A stretch of 64,000 bases of DNA. Source: Clostridiales bacterium. GTDB lineage: Bacteria > Bacillota > Clostridia > Christensenellales > Pumilibacteraceae. The stretch covers positions 186,001 to 250,000 of the forward strand of contig JAAVHP010000004.1 in NCBI GenBank assembly GCA_014799665.1, written 5' to 3'. A program made the translations under genes and the position numbers. Each line of letters begins with the position of its first letter. Positions within the stretch are counted from its first letter, which is position 1. Shown piece by piece: positions 31,436 through 40,000 of the stretch. Below the pieces are notes generated by a model, which saw only the letters and a list, made by a program, of their open reading frames with translations, had not been told where the DNA came from and searched no databases.

Positions 31436-32721
31436 CGATTCCCTATAATATCAATGACACAAGAGATAATTTCTTCAATATCTTCTGTGCTCTGCAAATC
31501 GGATAATAATTGGGGATTATCCTTTTTTATTTCATCAAAAATCTCTTTCGCTGCGCCGTTGGTTGAGGGAATAGGTATCATTTTTAAATTAAGTGATTTC
31601 GCTAACTCATATTCTTCCATTGTACCCTTATCTCCTGCAATAAAAATTATGCTCTTGCATTTTGATAATAGACTTAACCGATGCTTGGTTATATCATCTT
31701 TAGGAAGAAATTTAGGGATGGGATCTATAATTAATTTATCATGTATATTATCGTATCCCTTTTCCTCCAAAAATTTTAACGCTGTTCCGAAAATATAATT
31801 ACCTATATGACTTCCCGCAGCGCTCACAAGGAAATATTCATTAGAAAGTATCTTTTTGCTTAGTGATTTGCAAAGATTTAAAATCGTTTCATTCCCAGAT
31901 ATCTTTTTGACACTCCCTGAAATATAAATATAATGTTTTTTTACTTCGTTAGTCAAATCATCAATCAATTGGAAAAATTCATCTTCATCCGAAACGGTAA
32001 TAACATTAACGTTATAATTTTTTTCTAAATCATCTATATAGTAATTAAATGTTTCAGAATTTTCTCTAAAAACAATTGCATAATGCTTAGGAGCGTTACC
32101 GATAATTGAATTGATACTTCTCAACTGATGCTTTATCAAACCATCTTTAAAACTATAGCCTATAAACAAAAAATTATTAATAATTAATTCCCTTTTTAAA
32201 AAGTATAGGAAGGTTGTTCTTTTACTGTGGTAATCTTCGTAATCGTTTCTTGTTATAAATAAATCTTTTCTGGCTACTATATCTCCTCCGCATTTAAATA
32301 CGTTTACTTTGCTTTCCGATACCATTTCTAAATTATCATCTGCAGTAATTACATTAAACCGAATTCGATTGTTTTCTAATGATTTTTCAATAACTTTATC
32401 AAAATTTGTTGTCCAAATGTTATGAAAATTTAACGATAAAAAATCGGACAATTTTTTATTTGGGCAAAGCGGTATGTTTATTTGTTCGTTTATTAGGGCT
32501 TCCAAGTTATGGCGACCGTGCTTTAATTCATAGTACTGAGCTATTTGAGAGAAATCCGTGCTTTTTTCTAATGGAATATGCAGATCGTCAGCACACTTTG
32601 AAAACAACTTTTCCCAAGATGGTAAATTGGAATTCATTGAAAAACCGGCGCCCAAAAATAAACTTGCGTTATTTTTAATTATAACTTTTGAATATCTTTT
32701 AATAAAATCCTCTTTTTTCAT
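31432..32721 (-). CDS. SIR2-STALD protein, ThsA-like (Thoeris effector), variant 2
   Basis: 429 residues from the ATG at 32721, whose GGAGG lies in the right inverted repeat; a longer frame to 32802 crosses that repeat. SIR2-like domain about 1-270: SLFLGAGFSMNSNLPSWEKLF, NIWTTNFDKVIEKSL, NNFLFIGYSFKDGLIKHQL. STALD domain about 275-425: IYISGSVKKI, SAAGSHIGNYIFG, SIIFIAGDKGTMEEY, IPIPSTNGAAKEIF. Paralogous to variant 1 but quite diverged. The usual catalytic-His motif reads FKCGG here. Upstream partner of the TIR gene. Confidence 0.87.
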   Translation of the reverse strand: MKKEDFIKRYSKVIIKNNASLFLGAGFSMNSNLPSWEKLFSKCADDLHIPLEKSTDFSQIAQYYELKHGRHNLEALINEQINIPLCPNKKLSDFLSLNFHNIWTTNFDKVIEKSLENNRIRFNVITADDNLEMVSESKVNVFKCGGDIVARKDLFITRNDYEDYHSKRTTFLYFLKRELIINNFLFIGYSFKDGLIKHQLRSINSIIGNAPKHYAIVFRENSETFNYYIDDLEKNYNVNVITVSDEDEFFQLIDDLTNEVKKHYIYISGSVKKISGNETILNLCKSLSKKILSNEYFLVSAAGSHIGNYIFGTALKFLEEKGYDNIHDKLIIDPIPKFLPKDDITKHRLSLLSKCKSIIFIAGDKGTMEEYELAKSLNLKMIPIPSTNGAAKEIFDEIKKDNPQLLSDLQSTEDIEEIISCVIDIIGNR

Positions 32722-32730
32722 TATATTTTC

Positions 32731-32758
32731 CTCCAAATAATCCTTAGTTATTGTAAGA
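32731..32758 (-). repeat. Island 2 right inverted repeat (28 bp)
   Basis: Perfect reverse complement of 29304-29331, just upstream of the second ThsA-like gene and carrying its ribosome binding site. No convincing minus-strand promoter is visible outside it (32760-32880). Confidence 0.85.
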
Positions 32759-32894
32759 ATAAATGATATATTTCGCATTCTTTTGTATCGCCAAAAGCAC
32801 ATAATTCGTATAAAAGCGGAACAAATTGCATGTTTTTATCTTTGTAAGGTGTTAATGTAGTTCAGTAAAGTGCACCACAATAGGAGGTAAGTTT

Positions 32895-33221
32895 TTGTAT
32901 TTCTATTTGTGCAACGACGGGGATAGGGCGAACTTCCATATATGGGACAAGAGGTTTTTTTAAATCGAAGTTACGGAAGGTGAGTGGAAAGCTCTGCGTG
33001 AGTTGGATAGATTTGAATATAATTACTGGCATCGGCTTTACCGCCATAATGAGCCTTTTTCGGAAGACGATGAAGTACTGTCTCCGTGCAAACAGAAAAG
33101 GTGTGTAAACAAAGATATCCCATTTTCTACTCTTTCAAACGAACGGTTAGATAGACTTCGAGCTTTAAGCACATTAACACCGCAAGAGCAGAAAGGGTAT
33201 TCTGGAGCTTTATTTTTGTGA
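32895..33221 (+). pseudogene. Broken mobile-element-type small regulatory gene
   Basis: AGGAGGT followed by a TTG-started frame: YFYLCNDGDRANFHIWDKRFF, an in-frame TAA, then IEVTEGEWKALRELDRFEYNYWHRLYRHN and a tail to 33221. The frame is continuous across the stop, so one point change probably inactivated it. The 'cND.. RF..IEVTeg.w.aL' pattern recalls small sigma-like proteins of conjugative elements in Firmicutes; that link is tentative. AT-rich surroundings suggest mobile-element debris. Confidence 0.5.
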
Positions 33222-33320
33222 CTCGTTTGTATGGTGTTAAAAATTATTTACTGAAATTACTTGCATTTTGTTAATGAATCATCTATAATAGTCTGAATTT
33301 AATTTTTGGCGGTGTTTGTA

Positions 33321-34100
33321 GTGAAAGCCAGAATGATTTTGACAGACCTTGACCATACATTGCTCCATTCCGACGGTAGCATATCGGCACGCACTAAACA
33401 TGTTCTGAATGAATGTCAAAATCGAGGCATTCTTGTTGTAATTGCTACCGCCCGATATTGGATAGGTGCAGAACCGTATATTGAAGAACTCCAACCGAAT
33501 TACGAAATAACGACTGACGGCACACTTATTCATCAGCGTGGAAAGCAAGTATATAGCTGCAACATGAACGTTGAAGACGCAAATCAAATTGTAAACGATT
33601 TGCTTGAATATAATTCGAGAACAGAAATAACCGTAGCGTCTGGGCGTCAAGTCTATTGGAATAGCCAACGCATATCCGAATCAAAAAAATTACATAAAGC
33701 TGTTTATAATGATTACAGCAAACCGCTTGAATGTCAAGTAAATAAAATCGTAGCCGAACTGTCTAACGGCGATATTGCAGTAGATATAGCTAATAAAAAC
33801 AATTGCCGCTTACAATGTTACCGAAATGATAATTGGTATGCCTTTCTACCTAAAAATGCAGGCAAGATACAAGCGATTTGTGAATTGGTAAATATGCTTA
33901 ATATCTCGTTGAATGATATCGTATCTTTTGGCGACGATATTAACGATATAGAAATGCTCAAAATTTGTGGCACCGGTGTTGCTGTAGATAATGCCGTTGC
34001 GGAAGTAAAGGCTATTGCAGATTGTGTCACACTATCGAATGATAATGACGGTGTTGTGGATTGGATTGAAAATAATATACTATTAGATGGAGAACAGTGA
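33321..34100 (+). CDS. HAD-superfamily hydrolase, Cof-type phosphatase
   Basis: 259 residues from the GTG at 33321 (start uncertain; a TTG at 33306 is in frame). HAD motif I ILTDLDHTLLHSDGSIS (nucleophile Asp, about residues 6-22), motif II VVIATARYW (about 44-52), a C2-type cap, and motif IV SFGDDINDIEMLKICGTGVAVDNA (about 200-225). Cof-type HAD proteins dephosphorylate sugar phosphates, FMN, PLP and similar small molecules. It stands alone between the pseudogene and a hairpin; its ribosome binding site is weak. Confidence 0.85.
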   Translation: MKARMILTDLDHTLLHSDGSISARTKHVLNECQNRGILVVIATARYWIGAEPYIEELQPNYEITTDGTLIHQRGKQVYSCNMNVEDANQIVNDLLEYNSRTEITVASGRQVYWNSQRISESKKLHKAVYNDYSKPLECQVNKIVAELSNGDIAVDIANKNNCRLQCYRNDNWYAFLPKNAGKIQAICELVNMLNISLNDIVSFGDDINDIEMLKICGTGVAVDNAVAEVKAIADCVTLSNDNDGVVDWIENNILLDGEQ

Positions 34101-34137
34101 TTATCTGCAATAGCAATAATTTAATAAAGAACAAAAA

Positions 34138-34169
34138 AATAAATCCGAACATGGGTGTTCGGATTTATT
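34138..34169 (+). terminator. Strong hairpin after the HAD gene
   Basis: AATAAATCCGAAC (34138-34150) pairs with GTTCGGATTTATT (34157-34169): 13 perfect pairs. It ends in a weak T-run, so it is probably a terminator, and it is also the first part of the repeat that follows. Confidence 0.6.
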
Positions 34170-34275
34170 CGTGTCTGGTGACCTTGCAGAAACTCGCGTC
34201 GAGCCGCAAGATTGGAATATGTGGCGATATTTCGGCGTTTTCAAAGTATGTTGTGCCTTGTGTCGCCCAAATTAA
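34170..34275 (+). repeat. Hairpin-led repeat, copy 1
   Basis: From about 34172, TGTCTGGTGACCTTG then GAAACTCGCGTCGAGCCGC, and on through AAGATTGGAATATGTGGCG and TATTTCGGCG. The same text recurs at 63585-63690 with few changes, each time just after a strong hairpin of different sequence. Short ORFs on both strands of it are not supported by start signals. Confidence 0.65.
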
Positions 34276-34331
34276 TTTTATAACCGAATAAATCTATATT
34301 GCAAGATTATACCTACTTAAAATTAAGCCCT

Positions 34332-35408
34332 TTATGTCAATGCCTTTTCAAGTTTGATTAGTTTATCTTCCATAGGGGTATTGCTTTTTGTGAATTTGTA
34401 AAGCATTCTCACGGCGGTGTTTCCGATTTGATACCCGTTTTGAATGATGGTTGGAATATTATAATCGAGAAGCTCGCAGATTACGTTGGAGTCGTCGTCG
34501 AGAAACACCACGCCGAAATCTTTGCCGATCGATTTGTTAAGTTTGCGTAAGGCCTTGATCAAGAATAGGGCGGAATTGCCGCTTCCCGTGATACAGCCCG
34601 TAATTTGCGGATTGTCTTGAAGGTATTGACAAATATCGGCATAAAGCCTGTCGGTATCGTCCATATAGCCGTCGACAAACATAATATATTTTCTGTATTT
34701 GCCCTGTAAATGATCGTTCAGCGCATTCTCGTATCCGTCCAAGCGCTGGCGCACCGACGATATTTGACGTGAAAGAGTAAGGAACAATATATCTTCATGC
34801 CCGTTTTTAAGCAAATACTCTGTCGCATTATAACCTATATAAGTATGGTCGGACGATACACAGTTTATATTCAAGCCGTAAAGTCTTCTATCGATAAAAA
34901 GAGTGGGGAACCGCGACATAGATAGCGACATTATGCTATCGTTATAGTGGTTTTCGTCCACCGGCATGAGTAAAATACCGGCGCAATTCAGCCGCATTGC
35001 CGTTGCGATATTGTCGCGTTCGAGCTGCGTAGAGTTGGACGAACTCAGTATAAGCAGCTTGCAGCCCAATTCCTGCACTGCGGATAGCATTCCGCTGCAA
35101 ATGTTTTGCACGAAGTGGCTCGACACCTCGGGAATAATAAACACAAAACAGTTCGCCGGATTTTCTTTTGCCGTAAGCGTGTATGTGTTATTGTTGCGCT
35201 GAATAAAAGTACCTTTCCCTTTGATCCTGTATATGACCCCTTCTTCTTCCAATAAAGAAAAAGCTTTGCGTACCGATACGCGGCTTGCGTCGAAGCGTTT
35301 TTCAACTTGCGTTTCGCTCGGCAGTTTGTAGTCGGGATTATCCCTGTTTTCCACGACGAGCCCGATTAAGTAATTCTTTATCTGTTCGTAAATATGTAAG
35401 TTAGCCAT
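34332..35408 (-). CDS. GntR-type HTH / LacI-type sugar-binding transcriptional regulator
   Basis: 358 residues. N-terminal GntR winged helix (about 5-70: LPSETQVEKRFDASRVSVRKAFSLLEEEGVIYRIKGKGTFIQ in family terms), joined to a periplasmic-binding-protein-like sensor (about 85-350) as in LacI/AraR-type repressors: GILLMPVDENHYN, VSSDHTYIGYNATEYLL, GCITGSGNSALFL. Divergent from the GH38 gene, so it is likely the sugar-responsive regulator of the mannoside locus. Its promoter places the RNA start at the ATG, implying a leaderless mRNA; no ribosome binding site is visible. Confidence 0.92.
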   Translation of the reverse strand: MANLHIYEQIKNYLIGLVVENRDNPDYKLPSETQVEKRFDASRVSVRKAFSLLEEEGVIYRIKGKGTFIQRNNNTYTLTAKENPANCFVFIIPEVSSHFVQNICSGMLSAVQELGCKLLILSSSNSTQLERDNIATAMRLNCAGILLMPVDENHYNDSIMSLSMSRFPTLFIDRRLYGLNINCVSSDHTYIGYNATEYLLKNGHEDILFLTLSRQISSVRQRLDGYENALNDHLQGKYRKYIMFVDGYMDDTDRLYADICQYLQDNPQITGCITGSGNSALFLIKALRKLNKSIGKDFGVVFLDDDSNVICELLDYNIPTIIQNGYQIGNTAVRMLYKFTKSNTPMEDKLIKLEKALT

Positions 35409-35414
35409 GACACC

Positions 35415-35443
35415 ATTCTACACCCTTTGTTTTATAATGTCAA
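35415..35443 (-). promoter_or_regulatory. Promoter of the GntR-LacI type regulator
   Basis: Minus strand: TTGACA (35443-35438), 17 bp, TAGAAT (35420-35415). Six bases separate the -10 from the ATG (35408). Confidence 0.75.
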
Positions 35444-35446
35444 GAG

Positions 35447-35487
35447 GTTGTATTATTTTTTGCAATTTTTAATACATATAATACAAC
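35447..35487. promoter_or_regulatory. Candidate operator of the mannoside locus
   Basis: GTTGTATTAT (35447-35456) and ATAATACAAC (35478-35487) are perfect 10-base inverted arms lying between the divergent regulator and GH38 promoters. Likely bound by the GntR-LacI type regulator. Confidence 0.6.
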
Positions 35488-35504
35488 TTTATATCGAATT
35501 AGTA

Positions 35505-35543
35505 TTGACTTTACTGATAAATATCGGGTAATATATCGATATA
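35505..35543 (+). promoter_or_regulatory. Promoter of the mannoside operon with overlapping palindrome
   Basis: TTGACT (35505-35510), 18 bp, TAATAT (35529-35534). The perfect palindrome TATATCGATATA (35532-35543) covers the predicted start point and may be a second operator. Confidence 0.6.
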
Positions 35544-35624
35544 CAAAGATTTATGGGCGTTAAACTGAAAATATGTATTTGTTTTCAATACAGGCGCTTA
35601 TGAAATATCGAATACAGGGGTTTA

Positions 35625-38555
35625 ATGATGAAACCGTTTATTGACAAATTGATGAAAGAAAAATTGCAATGCGCGAAGTGCGTATTGCGTGATTTTGTTT
35701 ATAATCGGTTGACTGCGCTTGAAATGGTTTTTGCAAAGACCGCGGAACCTGTTGCGTTTTCAGATAGGATGAAGCTTTCCTACGCGCCCATAAAAGAAGG
35801 GGAAAAATGGAGCGACGACGTATGGGATTGCGGTTGGTTTCACGTTACGGGCAAGATCCCCACTGCGCCCGCAAACCGCGAGTTGTATCTTGCGCTGGAT
35901 TTCGACGGCGAGGGGTGTATATTTGATTGCAACGGAGTGCCTATTCGCGGAATTACAAATGTTTCGAGCACTTTCGATCGCGAACTCGGTTTGCCGGGCA
36001 AAAAGTATGTTGCTTTGTCTGAGTGCGTTAGAAGCGGTGACGACGAGATTGATATTTGGATAGAAACGGGTAACAACGATTTGTTCGGTGATACGCATAC
36101 GGGCAGTGTTATTGAATGTGCGATTGTTGCGTGTGATAGCGAACGGCTTGCACTTTTTTATGATTATGCTTTTTTGCTTGATCTTATAGAAAGCGTGCCT
36201 GATGAGGATCCGCTTCATTATACGATAGCTTATGCGCTCGAAAAGGTGGCGGTGCTCGCTTCGATAGACATGAACTCCGAACTTATCTCACAATGCCGCG
36301 ATATATTAAAGCCGCAGCTCGAACGGAAGAATATAGCCGATCCGCTGTTGAAGTTTTATGCGGTCGGGCATTCGCATCTTGATTTGGCGTGGTTATGGCC
36401 GATCCGCGAAACACACCGAAAAGCAGGGCGCACGTTTGCCACGGCGGTCGCGAACCTGGAAAAATATCCCCATTACATATACGGTGCAAGCCAGCCTCAG
36501 CAATTCGAATGGGTAAAGAACGAATATCCCGCGCTTTATGAGAAGATCAAGGCGAATGTCGCCGAAGGGCGTTTCGAAGTACAAGGCGGAATGTGGGTCG
36601 AAGCCGATACGAACATAACGGGAGGAGAGTCGCTCGTTCGTCAATTCGTTTACGGCATGAAATTCTGGAAGGATGAATTCGACAAAGAGGTCGATACGCT
36701 GTGGTTGCCCGACGTGTTCGGGTTTTCGGGTGCGATCCCGCAAATCATGCTCGGTTGCGGTTGCGAGAATTTCGTCACGATAAAGCTAAGCTGGAACATG
36801 GTCAACCGCTTCCCGTATCATTCGTTTAAATGGCGCGGAATAGACGGTAGCGAGGTGCTTGCGCATATTCCGCCTGCCGAAACCTACAACAGCTCGGCAT
36901 CTGCCAAGGAATTGCGAACGGCGGCGGGAACGTATTCCGAGCGCGGATTGTCCAAAAATGCGCTCATGCTTTACGGAATAGGCGACGGCGGCGGCGGTCC
37001 GGGAGAGGGACATCTCGAAAACACGATACGAGCTAAAAACATCTGCGGAGTACCTAACGTTACTTGCGCTACTAGCAAAACGTTCTTCGCCGAACTCAAA
37101 AAGGAAAGAGACGCGCTCCCCACCTATAAGGGCGAGATATATCTCGAACGCCACCAGGGCACGTACACGTCGCAGGCTAAAAACAAGCTGTACAACCGCC
37201 GCATGGAAACGGCGCTCGGCGTTTACGAGTTTGCGCAGGTCGTTACCGATACCGCAAAAGCCGAGAAGGACATAACCGACAGGCTGTGGAAAGAAACGTT
37301 ACTGTATCAGTTCCACGACATACTTCCGGGTTCGTCCATAAAGCGTGTTTACGACGGCGAAACTTTGCCAACGTATAAACAAATGCTTGATCAAGCGACC
37401 CAAAGAACGGGCGAGATTTTGAGCGTAACAGGCAATAGCCTGTGTGCGGTGAACGCAACCTCGTTCGCAAGAGACGAGTACGTAAAGGCCGACGGCGTGT
37501 GGTATCGCGCAAAAGCCGAGCCGTATTCGGTAGCGAAGCTTAAAAAAGCGGACGGCAGTTACGGCGTTTACGCCGACGCGACTACCGTAGGCAACGAGCT
37601 TGTGGAAGTAACGCTGTCGGGGAGCGGTGCGGTACTGTCCGTAAAGGATAAACGCAACGGGCGCGAGGCGCTTAAAAATAAATCGGGCGAGCTGCTTATA
37701 TACGACGATTGCGGCAATGCGTGGGATTTTTATCACGGCTATAAAAACGGCAACGTCGAGAAATTCGAAAAGACGGAGATAATGCCGTTTATAGACGGAC
37801 CGCGCGCGGGCGTAAAGATTAAATATGTTTACCGCAAGTCGACGCTTGTTCAGGAAATAAGCGTTACCGCGGGCAGCCCTCTCGTTCGTTTCGACGTAAC
37901 CGTCGATTGGCAAGAACTCGAAAAAATGCTGCGTACCGATTTTTACCCGAATATCGAAACGGACGAGGTCGTGTGCGATATTCAGTTCGGCAACGTAAAG
38001 CGCAGTATGCTCGATAACAATTCGATACAAGCGGCGCAGTACGAGATGTGCGCGCATAAATGGGTCGATATGTCTGAGCTGACTCGCGGCGTCGCGCTCA
38101 TCAATGACAGCAAATACGGATATGCGTGCAAAAACGGGTGTTTGTCAATGAACCTTCTGCGCAGTCAAAAGCATCCGTGCGTTTCGCAGGACGTAGGCGA
38201 ACAAAAGTTCTCGTATGCGCTGTATATGCACGACGGCAACATTCACGATTCGGACGTAGCGGCAAAAGCGTATGCGTTCAACAGACCGCTCACGGTAGTC
38301 AAGTCAGCGCCCGTTTCTTCGCTTGTAAGCACCGATAATCCGCACGCCGTTATCGAAGCGATAAAACCCGCCGAGGACGGCAACGGTTATATCGTTCGTT
38401 TGTACAATGATAGACCGGACGCAATAACAACTAAGCTTACGGCTAACGGGTCACGGCTCGTGCTTACCGATATGCTCGAACGAGAGAAAGGGCAAACGGA
38501 CGGAACGATCACAATGCACGGCTACGAAATAGTCACCGTAAGGGTGATCGCGTAA
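35625..38555 (+). CDS. Alpha-mannosidase, glycoside hydrolase family 38
   Basis: 976 residues, no signal peptide, so cytoplasmic. GH38 signatures: AVGHSHLDLAWLWPIRETHRK (zinc ligands His and Asp, about residues 246-265) and LWLPDVFGFSGAIPQIM (Asp nucleophile, about 363-380), then ERHQGTYTSQAKNKLYNRRME and LLYQFHDILPGSSI. The C-terminal beta domains (about 610-970) are normal for the family. It would cleave alpha-mannosides taken up by the adjacent ABC system. First gene of the operon, AGGGG ribosome binding site; the second ATG (35628) is equally possible. Confidence 0.96.
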   Translation: MMKPFIDKLMKEKLQCAKCVLRDFVYNRLTALEMVFAKTAEPVAFSDRMKLSYAPIKEGEKWSDDVWDCGWFHVTGKIPTAPANRELYLALDFDGEGCIFDCNGVPIRGITNVSSTFDRELGLPGKKYVALSECVRSGDDEIDIWIETGNNDLFGDTHTGSVIECAIVACDSERLALFYDYAFLLDLIESVPDEDPLHYTIAYALEKVAVLASIDMNSELISQCRDILKPQLERKNIADPLLKFYAVGHSHLDLAWLWPIRETHRKAGRTFATAVANLEKYPHYIYGASQPQQFEWVKNEYPALYEKIKANVAEGRFEVQGGMWVEADTNITGGESLVRQFVYGMKFWKDEFDKEVDTLWLPDVFGFSGAIPQIMLGCGCENFVTIKLSWNMVNRFPYHSFKWRGIDGSEVLAHIPPAETYNSSASAKELRTAAGTYSERGLSKNALMLYGIGDGGGGPGEGHLENTIRAKNICGVPNVTCATSKTFFAELKKERDALPTYKGEIYLERHQGTYTSQAKNKLYNRRMETALGVYEFAQVVTDTAKAEKDITDRLWKETLLYQFHDILPGSSIKRVYDGETLPTYKQMLDQATQRTGEILSVTGNSLCAVNATSFARDEYVKADGVWYRAKAEPYSVAKLKKADGSYGVYADATTVGNELVEVTLSGSGAVLSVKDKRNGREALKNKSGELLIYDDCGNAWDFYHGYKNGNVEKFEKTEIMPFIDGPRAGVKIKYVYRKSTLVQEISVTAGSPLVRFDVTVDWQELEKMLRTDFYPNIETDEVVCDIQFGNVKRSMLDNNSIQAAQYEMCAHKWVDMSELTRGVALINDSKYGYACKNGCLSMNLLRSQKHPCVSQDVGEQKFSYALYMHDGNIHDSDVAAKAYAFNRPLTVVKSAPVSSLVSTDNPHAVIEAIKPAEDGNGYIVRLYNDRPDAITTKLTANGSRLVLTDMLEREKGQTDGTITMHGYEIVTVRVIA

Positions 38556-38596
38556 CCCAAACAACAATTTAAAATTTATCCCCCGGGAGGAAAAAT

Positions 38597-39988
38597 ATGA
38601 AAAAGAAGATTCTAAGCATTTTGTCGGCAGCGGTTATAGCTTGCTCGGTCACTGCGCCTATGATCGCGTGCGGGAACAATGACGACGGTGTCGAAGTCGG
38701 CGATGACGGCACCATGACCGCGACCAAAATCACTATGTGGGTCGGCGGCAGCGAGTGGTCGGGCCGCAATTATCAAAACCTTAAAAACTTTATCAACTAT
38801 TACAATAGTATAAAGCCCGACGGTTTCGAGGTGCAGTTGGATACGCCCAAATCGGACCTTGAAAAGTCGTTCCAAACCTCGCGTACTTCGGGAAGTCAGC
38901 CCGACGTAATGCTTTGGGATAGGTTCAACACCGCGACTTTCGGTACTAAATATTTGTACGGCGTAAACGATCTTATCGAGCGCGACGAGCTCGACACGTC
39001 GATATTCTATCAGCCCGCCATGCAGGAAATGACCTATGACGGCGTGGCGTACGGTTTGCCCATCGATATAGACGTTTGGGGCACGTACGTTAATATGAAG
39101 TTCGTGGAGCAGTACGACGCCAAGCAAACGGACGCGAGCGCAAAGATAGCGTCGCGGCTGAATGCGAACTGGACATGGGATGATTTGCTCGTGTCTGCAA
39201 AGGCGCTCAAAACCGTTTGCAACGCCGGCTATTCGTCGGGCGATCAGTATCAGCATTTGTTCAAGTATTACGTGTCCACCGGTCACGGCGACGAATACTT
39301 GAAGCCCGCAAACGACGGAGTGAAGGGCAAGTACGTAACAAACTTCGATAACGATTGGACCAAGAGCATACTCAATTACTTTAAGGAAGTCAATGCCGCG
39401 GACGTGGGCGGTACGCAGGAGGACGACTCGTTTACGAGCGAGATCCTTGCGATGGTAAATAAACCGCTTTATTACAATAACACGATCAAGCTTTATCCCA
39501 AAGTAGATAATTATAAATTCTTGCCCCAACCCCGTCCCGATACCGAGGGCGGCGTGAACGGCGGCATGATAGGCGGATACGGTATTGCATACCCCGCGCC
39601 GATGGATAAGTTTAAGACTCAGGCATGGGAAGCCCGTCACGAAGCCGCGTGGAAGTTTACAAAATGGCTTTGCACCAATAAAGACGCAATGCTTAAATGG
39701 ACTGTCGACATAGGCTCGTTGCCCGCGCTTACCGAAGCGCTCGACGCCGACGAGTGCGTGGCGAATAATCAAGTGCTTGCCGACGCGCGGTCGTACGTTA
39801 AGGCGACCGACTCTAATGGCGATCTTGTTTACATGACGCGCCCGCAGGTTCCCAACTTCCTCACACTCCAAACGGACGTTATCAACCATACGGTCAGGTC
39901 GTTCATCAACGGAGACAAGACGCTTGACGATTGCATAAGCGACCTTACTTCAAATGGAAACAGCAAGCTTTCGCAAGGACTCAATTAA
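38597..39988 (+). CDS. Sugar ABC transporter substrate-binding lipoprotein
   Basis: 463 residues. Signal peptide with lipobox near residues 20-25 (APMIACGNN), then a family 1 solute-binding fold: TKITMWVGGSEWSGRNY, SQPDVMLWDRFNTATFG, MTYDGVAYGLPIDIDVWG, and the C-terminal AAWKFTKWLCTNKDAMLKWT. It delivers a sugar or glycan to the two permeases downstream. GGGAGG ribosome binding site. A mannoside ligand is inferred from neighbours. Confidence 0.93.
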   Translation: MKKKILSILSAAVIACSVTAPMIACGNNDDGVEVGDDGTMTATKITMWVGGSEWSGRNYQNLKNFINYYNSIKPDGFEVQLDTPKSDLEKSFQTSRTSGSQPDVMLWDRFNTATFGTKYLYGVNDLIERDELDTSIFYQPAMQEMTYDGVAYGLPIDIDVWGTYVNMKFVEQYDAKQTDASAKIASRLNANWTWDDLLVSAKALKTVCNAGYSSGDQYQHLFKYYVSTGHGDEYLKPANDGVKGKYVTNFDNDWTKSILNYFKEVNAADVGGTQEDDSFTSEILAMVNKPLYYNNTIKLYPKVDNYKFLPQPRPDTEGGVNGGMIGGYGIAYPAPMDKFKTQAWEARHEAAWKFTKWLCTNKDAMLKWTVDIGSLPALTEALDADECVANNQVLADARSYVKATDSNGDLVYMTRPQVPNFLTLQTDVINHTVRSFINGDKTLDDCISDLTSNGNSKLSQGLN

Positions 39989-40000
39989 ACGGGGGATATG

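Larger units (their letters stand above)
29304..32758. mobile_element. Putative invertible island 2 (Thoeris-like defence genes)
   Basis: A 3455-bp segment between perfect 28-bp inverted repeats. Rightward: one SIR2-STALD gene. Leftward: a second SIR2-STALD gene and a TIR gene, coupled by an ATGA. The convergent genes overlap by 30 bases at their tails. As drawn, the outside promoter side faces the lone SIR2-STALD gene; inversion would put the SIR2-STALD + TIR pair there. Inversion is inferred. Confidence 0.65.

Noticed and set aside
18537..32758. Reading the two islands as one transposon with terminal repeats
   Set aside because: No transposase and no target-site duplication; the repeats match only within each island and contain start signals of the cargo genes, which fits inversion sites better than transposon ends.
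34097..34291. Small ORFs in the hairpin-led repeats (34097-34291 and 63563-63796)
   Set aside because: They share a peptide only because the DNA repeat is shared; there is no start signal, and other frames are equally open, so coding is unsupported.
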